Assembly: GCA_011317545.1 (NCBI GenBank) | Contig: WUJK01000008.1 | Location: 186,001 to 250,000, forward strand | Direction: 5' to 3' | Origin: Coniella vitis | Taxonomy: Eukaryota > Ascomycota > Sordariomycetes > Diaporthales > Schizoparmaceae | Length of the DNA stretch: 64,000 nucleotides | Part shown: positions 1 to 12,600 of the stretch, one piece after another | Position numbering within the stretch: the first letter of the stretch is position 1 | Layout: the number at the start of each line of letters is the position of its first letter | Position numbers and translations under genes: made by a program | Notes under the pieces: model-generated | Told to the model about the DNA's origin: nothing | Seen by the model: only the letters and a program-made list of their open reading frames with translations | The model's database searches: none

Positions 1-1141
1 GAGAGTGGAAATAGTCTCCCCGGCCTCCACCGCGTCCTCTGCCCCCTCCACGACCTCTTCCTCCTCTGCCACCGCCCCGGCCACCGCCGCTCATGAAATC
101 TGTGTCATCTGACATGGCAAACCTGCTGCCAGTCAAGCCACTAGCGCCTCCTCGTCCAGAAGGCGCAGGCCCCCGCACGCCGCCGTTTGCACCACGGAAA
201 TTGAACCCACCCCGCCTTCTCTCCTCCTCCATCTCTCTTTCATCTTTGCCCTCGTCCCAGGACCCGCCCGCCTTCGCCTCCATGGCTTTCAGCTTGCGCT
301 CGCGGTTGCGCTCGCGCTCGTCGTCCATTTGCCGCCTATCCTGGGCCTCGCGGCGGCGCCGCTCAGCCTCCTCTGCGCGACGCTTCTTGGCATCCTCGGT
401 GGCCTTTTCGACGGCGATTTCATGCGACTGGCGGTCCTGCTCTTGCTGCTTGAAGCGCGCAGCGCGTTCAGCATTCAGAATGGCCATTTTGCGCATCTTG
501 TCAGCGAGCTCATCTTCTGTCAGCTTCGTGCGTGGGTTCGCGCCGGAAGAGAGGCGCTCGAACGACTGGCTGCCTGGTCGAGGAGCATGGTTGTTGTGGT
601 GGGTCTGATGGTGGTGACGTGGACGCTCACGATCGGGGGTAGAGTTGGCAGAGTCGGCTTTGGGCTGGTGCAGAGCAGCAGCGTTCGAGGGGCTTGGGGA
701 GCTGGGGCCGCTGGGCGTGGCTTGGGCGCTGCTGCTGCTGCTGTTGTTCTTCTGGTTGTTGTGCTGCTTGTTGGGTCGGTGGTTCCGTGGGGCGCGAGGA
801 GTTGGGGCGGGTGGTTCCTGGGTCGCATGCCGTGACTGCATCATTCCCTTGGGGACAACGACAGGCGCGGCGCTGGAGCCATGTTTGGGAGCGTTGGGAG
901 CTGGTGGTGGCGATTGAGCAGCTTGGGGGCTGGCTGGAGCAGGAGCGGCGACATGGACGGGCTCCTGGGCTGGAGCTGGCGCTGGAGCAGGGACAGGGAC
1001 AGGGACTGGAGTTTCTGGTTGATGCTGTTCTACTTGAACGGGTTTCTGCTGCTCTGGCACAGTCTCCTGAGGCTCGTCGACAGGTTCAAACTCGTCGGCA
1101 AAGAGGTCATCGTCGGTACGGCCGCCAAACTGGTCCTCCAT
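1..1141 (-). CDS. RGG-box, coiled-coil protein (partial, runs off the left edge)
   Basis: An uninterrupted frame of 380 codons runs from the ATG at 1141-1139 to the window edge with no stop, so the C-terminus is missing. The product starts with an acidic segment (MEDQFGGRTDDDLFADEFEP). A long Pro/Ala/Gln/Asn/Ser-rich disordered region follows to about residue 200. A charged helical segment (about 205-300) begins LTEDELADKMRKMAILNAER and is rich in Arg/Glu, so probably a coiled coil. A Gly-Arg tail with many RGG/GRG repeats begins near residue 345. RGG tails usually bind RNA, so a role in RNA binding or ribonucleoprotein assembly is a reasonable inference. I recognise the layout as a conserved fungal protein type but cannot name the family. 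No intron is apparent. It is transcribed in the same direction as the GH94 gene upstream of it. Confidence 0.75.
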   Translation of the reverse strand, partial: MEDQFGGRTDDDLFADEFEPVDEPQETVPEQQKPVQVEQHQPETPVPVPVPAPAPAPAQEPVHVAAPAPASPQAAQSPPPAPNAPKHGSSAAPVVVPKGMMQSRHATQEPPAPTPRAPRNHRPNKQHNNQKNNSSSSSAQATPSGPSSPSPSNAAALHQPKADSANSTPDRERPRHHHQTHHNNHAPRPGSQSFERLSSGANPRTKLTEDELADKMRKMAILNAERAARFKQQEQDRQSHEIAVEKATEDAKKRRAEEAERRRREAQDRRQMDDERERNRERKLKAMEAKAGGSWDEGKDEREMEEERRRGGFNFRGANGGVRGPAPSGRGGASGLTGSRFAMSDDTDFMSGGGRGGGRGGRGRGGGRGRGGGRGDYFHS

Positions 1142-1940
1142 GGCTGCGATGCGTAGGGTGGAGGCCACGTATATATGTAGAGAGGGTGGTGGCCGAGTTT
1201 CTCGAGTGAAAAGGCCAAAATGCTACGATGGAGACGTATATATGCAGCGCAAAAAGAAGAGCGTGGATTGTTGTGGTGTATACGGGATGCAATAACAAAG
1301 GTGGTGGTGGGGGATGAGAAGTTGCAGTGACGGGCTGAATTTACATAGTGCTAGGCGGCTGGTTGCCTGGCTGCGTCTCTGCCAGAAATGCACGGTTAGT
1401 CAGCTTAGGCTGCGCTACAAGCAGCCGCCCGAAGACTCACTAACAGCCCACTAGCCAGAGCTGGACGGGGGACCTGCTCGGGGCGGCAGGGCGGGTAGGC
1501 GCTATAAAAGCGCCAAACGGTCCACTGGAGATTCTGAAGGCGGGCACGTCCTCGGAACACAAAGGTAGCAGCAATTCAAAAAGCGGCAGGCGCTTGTTGA
1601 TGGCCCACGAGATTAGCTAAACACCCACAGCATCAATCGATTCTCAGAGACCTGGCTGAGGCTTGCTCCTTGTTCCAACCTGCCATGAGCTTCGCCGAGA
1701 TGCTCAACAGTGTCAGCCACTTGATCCTGGATGGTGTCCATTAGACGGCTCTCTACTGGACCAGCCCGTGGCGGCGATGCTGCGTTTTCCACTCTCTTTT
1801 CCCACCACAAAGCAAACTCTGGATGGAAGCGCAAGTGGCCCGCCGGCGCAGCTCTTGAGGAGCCAGTCTAACGCCTTGTTGTAGCGATTCTCTGTGCGTA
1901 TATTCCGGTTCTGGGCCGTTCTAGCCGTCTACCTGCCTGT
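1142..1940. other. Spacer between the GH94 gene and the RGG gene
   Basis: About 800 bp hold the 3' region of the GH94 gene and the upstream region of the RGG gene, both on the minus strand. Short TATATA-like runs near 1170 and 1240 lie just upstream of the RGG start and could be core promoter or 5' leader. Small open frames here have no coding character. Confidence 0.5.
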
Positions 1941-4550
1941 CTAGTCTCTAACTTGTGGCACCAGCACTGAGACCTGGTATGTCCTTCCAGCCTGGATATC
2001 CGAGATATAAGCTTGGGGCAGCTTCCGGCCGTCGACCGCCACCTGGATCGCCTCGACACGGTCCCGTCGGATCGCGACATTGAAGAGAGCGCCCCGAAAT
2101 GTGCGCTCGACCTTGAGCTCCTGCCAGTGTGCCGGCAGCTGCGGATCAACCCGCAGGCCCCTGGCATCACCACGCAGACCGCATAGACCCTCGACCAGGC
2201 AGCGATACACCCACGGCACCGTCCCCGTGTTGAACAGCTGGCTCGACCGTCCCGCCCGGTCTGGGAACTGGTGCCACCCGCCCCGGTAGTAGTTGGGGAT
2301 GTACACGGGCAACTGGCCTCGCTGCAGATAGTCGGCCCTGTCGGGCCCAGGCAGCATCTTGCGCAGCACATCGTAAGCCGTGGTAGCCGCCTCTTTGCCG
2401 CCGCTGCCGCTGCCGCTGTCGATGCTGTACAGGGCGTGGGCATAGAATGCTGCCGCGTGGTTATACACGGCTCCATTCTCGCCCTGGCCCGGGAACTTCT
2501 GCGTCACGCGGCCAATGTCCTCGCGCATCCCACTGAACGGCGGCCAGAACATGAGCACACCGTAGGGTGTGTCGAGCATCTCGTCGATGCGCCGGACCAT
2601 GCTGGCCATCTTGTCGCTGTCGGCTGCGCCGCTGAGGATGGCCCACGACTGCGGGTTGAGCCAGATCCTGCCCTCGGGGTCGTGCTTGACGCCGAACGAA
2701 ACGCCGTCATCTGTGATGCCGCGCGAGAACCACTCGCCGTCCCAGAGGTGCGCAACAGCTGCTTCATTGACGCTGGCTGCGGCGTCAAAGTACTTTGGAG
2801 CCATATCCTCCGAGTGCTGCTCACAGAGCGCGGCCCAAACCTTCAATGCATACGCCGTGGCGACCGTCAACCACCCAGACACGCCTTTGCCTTTGTATCC
2901 GACCATGTTCATCGGGTCGCACCAGTCGCCCTGTGCGATATAGCTCAGCCCTCGCTCGTCTCGTGCGTGGCTCGACAGCAACCAGTCCATGGCGGCACAA
3001 AGCCGCTCAAACACCGTCTTCTGGCTGCCGCAGCCGTCCGTGATCTCCTGGTCCAGCAACGCCCAGTCGCCCGTTTCGTCGATATACACCTGCAACGCAA
3101 TCGGCACCCAGACGCAGTGGTCCGTATGCGGGACCTGGTTGATGTATTTGAGCTCTGCATCCGGAGACAGCAAGATGCCGTCTGGCATGGCTCCCGACTC
3201 TTCTTGCTGCGAGAGTGCCGTGACCAGTGCCTTGCGGCAGACAGAAGGGTTGATGTACGCCATGCCCATGTTGTCCTGGAGGTAGTTGCGCGTTTGCGGA
3301 TCCGTCGTCAGGCGGTTGACATCGCCATGGTAGAACATCTGGCGCGGCAGCCAGTTGTTGACAAAATTGTCCAACTCGGGATCTGGCGTGGTGATCCTGA
3401 TACACCCCGTGCCGGAGCGGACATAGGCATTGTATGCTGTTGCGGCGGCAGAGAAGCCTTGCTGGTGGAGGTAGTCGTTCCGCCTGGCCGCGATCTCGGC
3501 GTCTGTGGCAGCAGGGCCAAAGAGGAAGCGGAACTGCTTGCGGTGAGCTGTCCCCGCCTCGAGGTTCTGCAGACGGTACTGCACCACGGCAGCGGGTGTT
3601 TCATAGCGCGCATCGTGACGACCCAGCTCTGGTGCTTGCAGAATCGCAGACGGGGCGTGGAGCCCTCCTTCGCCCTCGAAGCTTTCCTGGCGGGCTTCCC
3701 AAGAATGCGGCGGGACTTCGCAGAGCAAGTACGTCTTGTCCTTGAGGTGCTTGTTTTTGAAGTACTCGTCAGCCTTCTGGTACGGGGTAATACTGCTTGC
3801 CACGATCCCGCCGAGATCCTCGCGCCACTCTGCGCTCTGGTTCATCCATGACATGTATCCCACGGTGAAATACGGGTAGATGCTGATGTTTCGGGGTTCC
3901 TTGCGCGCAGACGTGTTGGTGACCGTCACGCTCCACAGCTCGACAACATCGTCTGTCGGCAGGGAGAGTTTCCATTCTATGCGGATTCCGCTCAAAGCTT
4001 CTACCGTCCACGTCACATCGCCCTGGCCAACCGAAAACTCAAACCTGTCCTCCTCTTGCTGTGGCGGCGACGCCCCCGTTCCCCGCCGCACGGGTTCATA
4101 CGGCGCCGAAAACAAGGCGCCCGTGTCTTCATCCTTGACGTATACGAAGCGACCCGGGTGGTGCGCGTAGTAATTCTGCTCCGGCTGCATGAAGGTGCGC
4201 GCCTCGATGTTGGGCGCGTGCGAGTACTTTGCTGGCTCGGGCTGCATGTACTGTGCTGTGGCGTAGCCGCGGCAGGTGAAGTGAATCATCATGCGCTGGT
4301 TCCAGAGGTAGCCGCCTGCTTTGGGGAGAGCGGTTGGGCTGGTGAGGGCGTAGCGGGTGCCGTCTTTTGTCGGGCCGAGAAGCGGTGTGTTGGCGGTGCG
4401 TGTGGGCTTGTCTTTGTGGGTGGTGCCGTTGGTGCCGTTAGTGCCGTTGGTGCCGTTGGTGTTGTGGGAATGTCCGTTGTTGCTGTTGAAGTGGCCGCCA
4501 TTCATGCCACTCGAGTGGCCATCCAACCCACTGGTGTCTGAAGGAGCCAT
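1941..4550 (-). CDS. Glycoside hydrolase family 94 phosphorylase (cellobionic acid/NdvB-like)
   Basis: A single-exon gene of 869 codons. I chose the ATG at 4550-4548 (MAPSDTSGLD); the frame stays open 42 codons further upstream, but that part looks like leader. The N-terminus is disordered, with Asn-Gly-Thr repeats. After about residue 65 the protein has the GH94 plan: an N-terminal beta-sandwich, a linker, then an (alpha/alpha)6 barrel. The barrel holds the QGDWCDPMN motif (Asp542/Asp545), equivalent to the GDWxD motif that carries the catalytic acid. GH94 enzymes phosphorolyse beta-glucosides with inorganic phosphate, giving alpha-glucose-1-phosphate. The characterised fungal member, in Neurospora, is a cellobionic acid phosphorylase, which I consider the likeliest activity; cellobiose or beta-1,2-glucan specificity is not excluded. 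There is no signal peptide, so it is probably cytosolic. It lies downstream of gtb3 on the same strand but has no evident role in GAG synthesis. Confidence 0.85.
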   Translation of the reverse strand: MAPSDTSGLDGHSSGMNGGHFNSNNGHSHNTNGTNGTNGTNGTTHKDKPTRTANTPLLGPTKDGTRYALTSPTALPKAGGYLWNQRMMIHFTCRGYATAQYMQPEPAKYSHAPNIEARTFMQPEQNYYAHHPGRFVYVKDEDTGALFSAPYEPVRRGTGASPPQQEEDRFEFSVGQGDVTWTVEALSGIRIEWKLSLPTDDVVELWSVTVTNTSARKEPRNISIYPYFTVGYMSWMNQSAEWREDLGGIVASSITPYQKADEYFKNKHLKDKTYLLCEVPPHSWEARQESFEGEGGLHAPSAILQAPELGRHDARYETPAAVVQYRLQNLEAGTAHRKQFRFLFGPAATDAEIAARRNDYLHQQGFSAAATAYNAYVRSGTGCIRITTPDPELDNFVNNWLPRQMFYHGDVNRLTTDPQTRNYLQDNMGMAYINPSVCRKALVTALSQQEESGAMPDGILLSPDAELKYINQVPHTDHCVWVPIALQVYIDETGDWALLDQEITDGCGSQKTVFERLCAAMDWLLSSHARDERGLSYIAQGDWCDPMNMVGYKGKGVSGWLTVATAYALKVWAALCEQHSEDMAPKYFDAAASVNEAAVAHLWDGEWFSRGITDDGVSFGVKHDPEGRIWLNPQSWAILSGAADSDKMASMVRRIDEMLDTPYGVLMFWPPFSGMREDIGRVTQKFPGQGENGAVYNHAAAFYAHALYSIDSGSGSGGKEAATTAYDVLRKMLPGPDRADYLQRGQLPVYIPNYYRGGWHQFPDRAGRSSQLFNTGTVPWVYRCLVEGLCGLRGDARGLRVDPQLPAHWQELKVERTFRGALFNVAIRRDRVEAIQVAVDGRKLPQAYISDIQAGRTYQVSVLVPQVRD

Positions 4551-6611
4551 GGTGAAGCTATCATCAAGTGAGGAGCGCAAAAGGTAAAGGATGAAGAGCT
4601 TTGGGAGGAGGACGGAATGAGGACATTGAAGATGGAATGCTTTCTTCTCGCCTCCTTCTTGCTCTTCAGAGACCACGTTGACCCTAAACCAGATTCACCA
4701 TTCCGTGTCAGAGCGGCACACGTGAGAATTGCTCACCGACTGGAACAGTGCTTCAGCCCTGAGACAAGCAGGTTCTGCAGGGAGAAGAAGGCAACGACAA
4801 GAAAGGAGCGAAATTGCAAAGGAAATGCAAGATTCCGAGAATCCAGAGGAACCTTTTTGGTCCCCTCGATCAGGATCCTCCCTCCCAACAAAAAATCCCA
4901 TCCCCAAGTCACACACACACAACACAGATACCATCAATCAGCCACCATTCCTCGTATACTATGTACACACCAATGTACTACACAAGACACGAAAAGGGAA
5001 ACCGAGAATCAATCAATCGGCCTTCACTACGCAAGTCTCAAACAGCCAACCGTCCCCCAAACACCGCTTCAGAATCCGCAAGATCCCCATCAACCCCCAC
5101 CCCTCCAAAAAGCCACATGTGCACTTCAGCGAACACATCCGCGAACAGATCCTCCAAGAAAGAAAAACTCAATTCCCTGCCTCCCCGTTCCGGTTGGTGC
5201 GCAGTGCCGGGGCAAGGGGGGATGGGGGTGGCTGGTGTGACCCGTGGGATATGCATGCTGCTGAACTTGGTGTCGCTTCGCTTGGCTTTGGGATGGCGTG
5301 TGAGTGGTTTTGCTATTTAGCCTTAACTCACACATATACACATCCACGTTCCGGCTTCGGGTACGAGATCCCCTTGCGCGCACGCCCCCCCTTTTTTTTT
5401 TCCTTCTCTTGCTTTCCTAACCCAACCAGGACCATCAAGGCGCACTTGAGCTTCCTGTAATGGGTAGGGCGAGAGGGTGTCTGTCCTCCGTTCGTGTACT
5501 AACCGTCTACCAATACTTGGCATACGGAAACCGTCATGGTGAGTTGAAACAATTAAAAAAAAAAGGATGCCGTAGAGCAAAAAGTCGGTGTAGTAGGAGC
5601 GAATTGGAGAAGGAGATTTACCAATAGTTTCCTGTAAGAGGAATAAAAAAAAAAAAAAAAAAACAGAAAAAGGCTGTCGTCTTTTACTCTTACCGTGGTA
5701 TTACTATGTACAGGCAAAGAGGGTGAGATTGGCCTTGAAGAACAAGAAGGGCAGGGTGAGCATGGCACACACACATACACACACACACACACACACACAT
5801 GTGATTGTAAGGGCGAGAGAGGGCCACTGTGCGCTGGTTGGTTGGTTGAATGAAACCTTTCTCCAGACCCAAAAAAAGGGAAAGGAAACGTAAAAAGGAA
5901 CGACTTGGGAATCAAACCGATTGACGACAGCATCTGGGAAAGGTACAAGAGGACCCCATCGAGGAACAAACCAAAAGTGCATGTGCTTCTTTCTGGATGA
6001 ACACGATTTTACCACAGCAGAAGACAGATATAGATAGCTCGCAGCGTAGAAAGTGTTGTATATTTATTTATTGTACGCGCGAGCCGAGCACAAAACACGA
6101 GCGAAACAAACCATCCAACTACTTACGCACTACATGCAATCAATCACCTCAACCCCTCTCTACTTCACTCTGGAAACACAGCAGGCACACCTGTTTCTTT
6201 TGTTTTTTTTTTTTATTTCACAACAAGAAATATAAATTACAGAACCATCAATTCAGTCCATGTAGCCTCTGTCTGCGCTATAGATACGAAAGACTTTCAA
6301 AATAAAGAGGAAAAAACAAACAAGTGTCTCCGAATAGGGTGACTGGTATAGCAAAGCCAAGCCATTCTCTCTCTATATATAAAAGAAAAAAAAAGAAAAA
6401 GAATGAGCAGCTAGTTAGAACCTCCTCATAACGCCCACACTATGCCGATACCCTATAATTTTTAATACTCGTCGATGCAAGAAAGAAAGATATCAAGAAG
6501 ATCAAGGGGAAAAGAAGAATAAAAAAAGAAGTATGGTGGGGAATATAAAAAGAAGAGTCGTAAAGCAGGTTTCGAGAAGAGAAAGAAAACACAGATAGTC
6601 AAAGCACGAAA
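4551..6611. other. Spacer: GH94 upstream region and gtb3 3' region
   Basis: About 2 kb without a supportable gene. It holds the promoter side of the GH94 gene, A- and T-runs (for example 5646-5663), a CA microsatellite, and AT-rich sequence after about 6000 that is probably gtb3 3' UTR and terminator. Two copies of the TACTATGTAC word lie near 4958 and 5702. Confidence 0.5.
5766..5799. repeat. CA-dinucleotide microsatellite
   Basis: About 34 bp of near-perfect CA repeat with one CATA interruption, in non-coding spacer. Confidence 0.9.
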
Positions 6612-9600
6612 TCAACCATTCCAGCTACTCGACGCAACAGAATGCATCGACTGCGCCCTCGACTCGATCCACGGCCTCCTCGGCGCCTTGCTCAGCCTCT
6701 TGCCCTCGTAACTGCCCACGGTCAGGAACGAGCCCCTCGTACTCGCCGGGAACTCCTGCCAGCGTATGCTCTTCTTCCGGCCCAGCCCACTCACTCCTCG
6801 GCCGCCCCCGTAGGTCGACACCACAGCCGACGCGTACGGGTTGTTGGCCATGTTCATGCGCATCGACCCGCGGTGGCGGCCCTCCTCGAGCGCCGACGCA
6901 GCCGCACTCCCGCCGCCGCCGCCGCCGCCGCCCATCATCGGGAAGCCCCAGTAGTTGCCGCCCCGGCTCTGCGTCACATCCAGCACACCCATCTCCTCCG
7001 TCTCGGCCCACAGCTCCTCCTCGGTGACGTCGCTGTAGCGCAGCGGCATGGGCGCGCCAAAGCGGAAGGAGCGCGTCGCCGGCGCCATAAGCACCTCGTC
7101 GGCGCGCATCTGCGCCATGTGCCACTGGATCCAGTACATTTGCTCGTGCTCGCGCAGGTAGCGCTTGCCGTGGAAGCCCTTGAGCACGACGCCGCGCGAC
7201 AGCATGCCCAGCTTGCGGCGGAAGTCGGCCTTTTCGTACATGCGGCGCGTGAGCCACTCGACGTCGCTCGTCTGGATGACGTCGGGCAGCGCGAGGTTGG
7301 CGGGCACGGCCTCCTTCTCGCCGACCTCGCCCGTGAACTTGGCCCACGGGCCGACCATGGAGAGCATCGAGATTTGCGCGCGCGCGAGCGCCACGGGGTC
7401 GTTGGGCGGCACGACCTCGCCGTACTTCTTGTCGACGTCGTCGGGGTCCGTGAGCACCAGCGCGGTGGCGCCGACCGAGGTGGCCACGATGGGCACGCCG
7501 GCGAGCGCGGCCTCGGCAATGGCGAGCGGCAGGCCCTCGGACAGCGACGAGTTCATAAACAGCCAGGCGTCCTTGAGGACCTCCTGGGGGCGGCCGAAGC
7601 CGCCCAGGATGACCTTGTCGCTCATCTTGCACTGCTGGATGAGCTTGATGGTGTCGATGGTGTACTGCGGCTCGCGGTCCTGCGCGCCGTAGACGACGAG
7701 GCGGTAGTCCTTGAAGCCGAACTTGTTGATGATGACGTCGGCGGCCAGCACGGCGGTGCGCACGTCCTTGATGAACTGCACGTTGGACAGCATGATGACG
7801 GTGGGCACCTCGGTGCGCACCTTGTCGACGGGCTTGAAGGCGTCCATGTTGCCGACGCCGTTGACAATGGGGTCGATCTTGCGGCGGAACTGGTTGCGGT
7901 GGTTGACCTTGCCGCGGTCCGTGCCCAGGTCGGCCTCCCAGATGGGGTTGAAGAAGGACGTGCAGGGCAGGATGACGTCGGCGTGGAAGTAGGCCAGCCG
8001 CGTCGCCAGGCCGATGCCGGCGAGCAGCATGGTCTGCACGGGGATGGACAGCTCGCACTGCGCGGGCGAGATGTTGAGGCAGCACTCGCGCCACAGGATG
8101 GCGTGGTCCCAGATGCCGAACGTGGTGCCGCGCTTGTACTTGAGCAGCATGCCAAACAGGCTGCTGATGCCGTGGTGGGTGCTCTGGAAGACGCGCGGGC
8201 AGTTCTCGGGCGTCTGCACCGAGAAGATGAAGAAGTAGGACTTGTAGATGGCCATGGCGTCGCGGAAGTCGGTCATGGTCGGGCGCGACAGCTCAAAGGC
8301 CTCGGCGGGGTCCATGATGTTGTCGTCGTCGTACGACGACAGCCAGGCATCGACCCACGCGCCGGCGACCTCCTTGGAGTTCCACGTGATGTTGTAGTCC
8401 TTGTGCTCAAAGTACTTGAACATGGTGAGCATGACGTTGCTGAAGTGCAGCAGGTCGCTGCGCGAGACGGAGCGCGAGCGCGCGCCCTTGACGAACTGCT
8501 TGAGCAGCGGCACAAAGGTGCCGATGATGTCGCGCTTCGTCTCCGTGTCGCCAATCTTGCGGTCCACCTCGGACTGCAGCAGGTTGTCGATGACGCCGTG
8601 GTTGGCCGTCTTGCCGTCCAGGCCCCACAGCGGCAGGATCTTGAGCGACTGCACGTTGCGCTCGATCTGGAAGCGCGGGATGCCGTACTCGTTGGCCGAC
8701 TCGGCCAGCACGTGGTTGCGGATCGTGCTGTGGCCGTTGACCAGGTCGCGCCGGCAGTTGGACACGCCGCCGGGCGCCTCGGGCCAGCAGCCCACGTCGT
8801 TGAAGATGACCGAGATGCGGTCGCGCGTGTCCTTGTAGCAGTCCTCGGGCCGCGTCGTCATCTGGTTGGCGTCCTTGCCGAGGCCCATGGCGTACAGGTC
8901 GGCCGCCTTGATGGGCAGCATGCACACCTCGGACACGTCCTTTTCGATCTCGATGGCCGCGACGATCTGCTCAATGTTCTCGTCGAGCACCTTCTTCGCC
9001 GACGTGAGCTGGCCCGAGGACCGGTAGCTCCAGTACTTTTGCAGCGTGGGCTCCTGGCGCAGAATCAGCTCGTCCATCCAGCAGGCCGTGATGCCGTCGA
9101 GCGAGTGCGACTTGAGCCAGTTGTTCCACAGCTCGGTGCGCAGCCACCACGTCGGGACCCGCGTGTAGATCTTCTTCTTGGAGAAGTACCGCCACGCGCC
9201 CGGGTTGAAGATGGTCTCCACCGACTTGACGCTCAGGCGGCCCGCGTACTTGAAGATGCGCCGCACGTCGTCGCGGTGGTGGCGGATAAACAGGTCGTCG
9301 TTCTCAAACGCCACGTCCGTCGGCCGCATCTGCATCAGCGCTTCCTCGGGGAACACCTCGGGCGGCGACGAGATCATGCACCGCGTGGGCCCGTCCTCGA
9401 GCACCGTCACCATGGTCGGGTCGCGCCGGTGCGCATAGTTGCTCGTCGTCGTGTAGCGCTTGCTGCCAATCTTGCGCACCACGCGGCACACACGGTCCGA
9501 GGGCACCCAGTCGAGCTTGGCGCCGACGTCGGCGCGCAGCGGCACGCCCCAGTAGACGGCAAAGCTGTCGCTGCGGACCACCTTGGAGAGCGTGTACTCG

Positions 9601-12600
9601 GCGCGCAGGATCTCGTGGCTGTTCTTGGGCGACGACTTGTACGAGTAGGTGAACTCGTACTCCTTGCCGTTCAGCATGGTGATGCCGTGCGTGACGCGCC
9701 CGTACTTGTCGTAGAAGCACCGCTTGAAGTTGTCGCCGTCCGCGACTTCCTTGTACGACGGCCACCGGCTGCGCGACCGCTCGGCGAAGAAGTAGGTCGA
9801 GTAGGCGAACGGGTTGTCCTTGTCGTCGTTGGCAGACTTGTCCTGGCGCGAGGCGAGGCGGTAAAAGTCGTCGTAGACGGCCGTCGAGACGGGCTCGACA
9901 TCCGTGGGCCGCGTCGTCAGCGCGCGGTCAAAGATGTCGAGGGTGATGGAGTTTTCCTCGTTGCGCCGCGCAAAGCCAGTGATGATCTTGCGCGGCTGCT
10001 CGATGATGACGCGGTCCTTGACGAGCGTGCGCGAGGCGCCCTTCTTGGCCAGCCGCGACATGCGCACGAGGTTCTTGCGGTGGTAGATGAGCAGCGTGTA
10101 GACCCAGATGTTCTTGAGGAACCAGCACAGGCGCCAGAACGTCAGGATGATGTAGAGCACCAGGCCGCGGAAGTACCAGTAGCGCACGTTGTACCAAATC
10201 TCACGCTCGACGTCGGAGCCAGCGCCGGTGATGATGCCCACCCATTTCGTGAACGTGTTGGGGATGGCCAGGACAGTCGACAGGAAGTCGCGCACGGCGC
10301 CGTACTTTTGCGGCCCGACGTGCACCGGGGCACAGTGCAGCTCGGCTTTGGCGAGCGGCGCCGTGCCTGTCTCGAGCGAGTACTCGGCGTTGAGGTGCTC
10401 GCGCTCCTGCGTCTTCTCAAAGATGCCGAGCGCGATTTCCAGGTGGAAGTCGCAGGTCTGGAGGTCGATCGAGTTGGTCGCCATCCACTCGTGCAGGTCG
10501 CGCGAGACGGAAACGGGCTCGCCGAGGACGCGGCACATGATGACCTGGCGCACGTACGAGGGCAGCTCGCGCCACTTGGTGTCGACGTGCACGCCCAGGC
10601 AGAGATGCTTCATGACCTTGAGGTTGGTCTTGGCCTGGATCTCAAAGAGCGTCGGCAGGTCCGAGGTCGACAGCTCAAAGTCGATGCGCCGCGACATCTG
10701 CTCCGTCTCGTGCAAAAAGTGCTCGGCTTGGATGGCGCGCGTGCGGTCCATGTGGAAAATGGCGCGTGCAATGTGGAAGAGAATGGCTTCCGTCACAAAG
10801 TACGCCAGCAGCGGCTGCCAGGTGGGCACTTCGACCTCGTCCTCGAGCAAGTACCCCGTCGAGATCTCCAGAATGTTCATGTCGTAGCGGCTAAAGGACA
10901 TGGAGCTGCCAAAGCCGCTGTCGATAAAGGCCGTGCGCGTGCTGATGTTGAGCTCGATGCGGCCAGCCTTCCACATTTCCAGCGCGACCTTGAGCACGTC
11001 CTCGGACCAGGCTGCGTTTTGCGCGTGCTGGTTGGGCTGCGAGATGCTCACGCGCAGCAGCTCGGCGATCCGCTCGCCAATCATGGCCGACGAATTGACC
11101 GTGACCTTCTTGCCCGGCAGGCTCTTCCAGGGCACGACCTCTGCCGTTTCCGAGACGGACATGCTGGGGCTCGAGAGGCGAGGCTGCGTCCAGCAGGTGC
11201 CATTGTCGCCCCCCGCGAGCGTGTTGTGGTCCTTTTGCTGGATGTGCAGGTCTTTCCACACGAAAAAGGTTGTCAGCCCTGCAGCACCCAGTGCGGCAAT
11301 GTTGAGGGCAATGACATCGAGGAACAGCGGCTCGTTGTCGCCGTAGATGCCGTGGAGAATGCACCCCACCACAAACCCCACCGTGGCACTGACCAAGATC
11401 GAGGCCGTGTGGTAGGCGACATCGGTCGTGAAACAGCGGTTGAACTGGAAGATCATGACGCCCGTGTACGCGATACAGTAGGCATAGTAGAAAATGACAA
11501 CGTCCGTCGTCTTGACAAAGACCCACAGCAGTATGCACGACAGGCCGAACCAGAAAATGAGCCGCTGCGAGAGCTCAAACAGCGCGCCCAGGTACTTCTT
11601 GCGCCGGCGACTCTCCCAGTCCTTCTCCACCTCGTCGGCGTGGTGAAGATCCAGCAGCTTCTCCTCCGACAGCGAGTAGCTGCCGGACCAGTGCTTTTGC
11701 AGCGTGCCGTCGAGCGTCATGACCGAAGCGCAAAAGTACAAGATGGCAAAGCAGATGCCGTACCGGGCCGTGTCGTCGATAAAGACCGAGATGGCCGGGT
11801 ACCGCGCACTCATGACGATGCTGACCCAGCGGTCCATCAGAGCGACGAGGAAGAGACCAACGCTGACGCCAATGTCAAAGCGCGAGTAGCGGAACAACAG
11901 GAAGATGTTGTGCTCCTTGAGACCCTGCGCCAGCTGCTCTTGGGTCTTGAGTGCCTGGTTGACTTGGCCAAACCAAGCTGGCGTCAGGGTGTCGGCACGC
12001 GGTCGGGCAGGGTCGTCCTTCTTGAGCAGCCAGTCCAGGTAGGGCATTCCCTTGGCCACACGCACCACAACGGGATCTGCATGTGCCGTGGCGCCAAAGC
12101 CAAAGATGCCAGAGCTGTACGCCTCCACCTCTCTGCGGAAAGCGAGCAGGCCCATCTTGCGCTTCACCTCGGCCGACACCTCTTCCACAGCCTTGACCCG
12201 CTCTGCGCTCTTGTCATTGCCGCTGCCGCCGCTCTGCACGCCGCTGGAGCTTTCGGCTTCCAGCTTGGCATTGTACCAGCTCATGACGTCCTTTTCGCCG
12301 ACGCGGGGGATCTTGTCCATCCACGTCGACCATTCGTGGCAGAGCCTGCGGTATTGGATGAGGATGAGCACCAGGAAGCCGTATATGACGGGCAGGTAGA
12401 TTTGCATGTCGTGGCCGGGCGAAAAGCTCGAAATCAGGGGCGACAGGAAGAAGACGGGGATTGTCCGCCACAAGACAGTGCGACCAGATGTCAGGGGGCT
12501 TCCGCGTTGGTGCATTGTAGCCATCACGCCTAATAACCCGTAAGTCAAAGAGCACACAATCACTATTTGGAACCTGGTATCGGGGAACACTTACCAAGAA

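Noticed and set aside
2271..3851. 526-codon plus-strand open frame over the GH94 gene
   Set aside because: Antisense shadow of a well-supported GH94 reading frame; composition is His/Val/Arg-rich without motifs.
6642..12533. A 1,963-codon open frame on the plus strand opposite gtb3 exon 4
   Set aside because: It is antisense to a gene with clear GT4 motifs and correct splicing. Strong codon bias in gtb3 (few Leu TTA/CTA and Ser TCA codons) keeps the opposite frame free of stops. The product is His/Val/Ala/Arg-rich with no recognisable domain.
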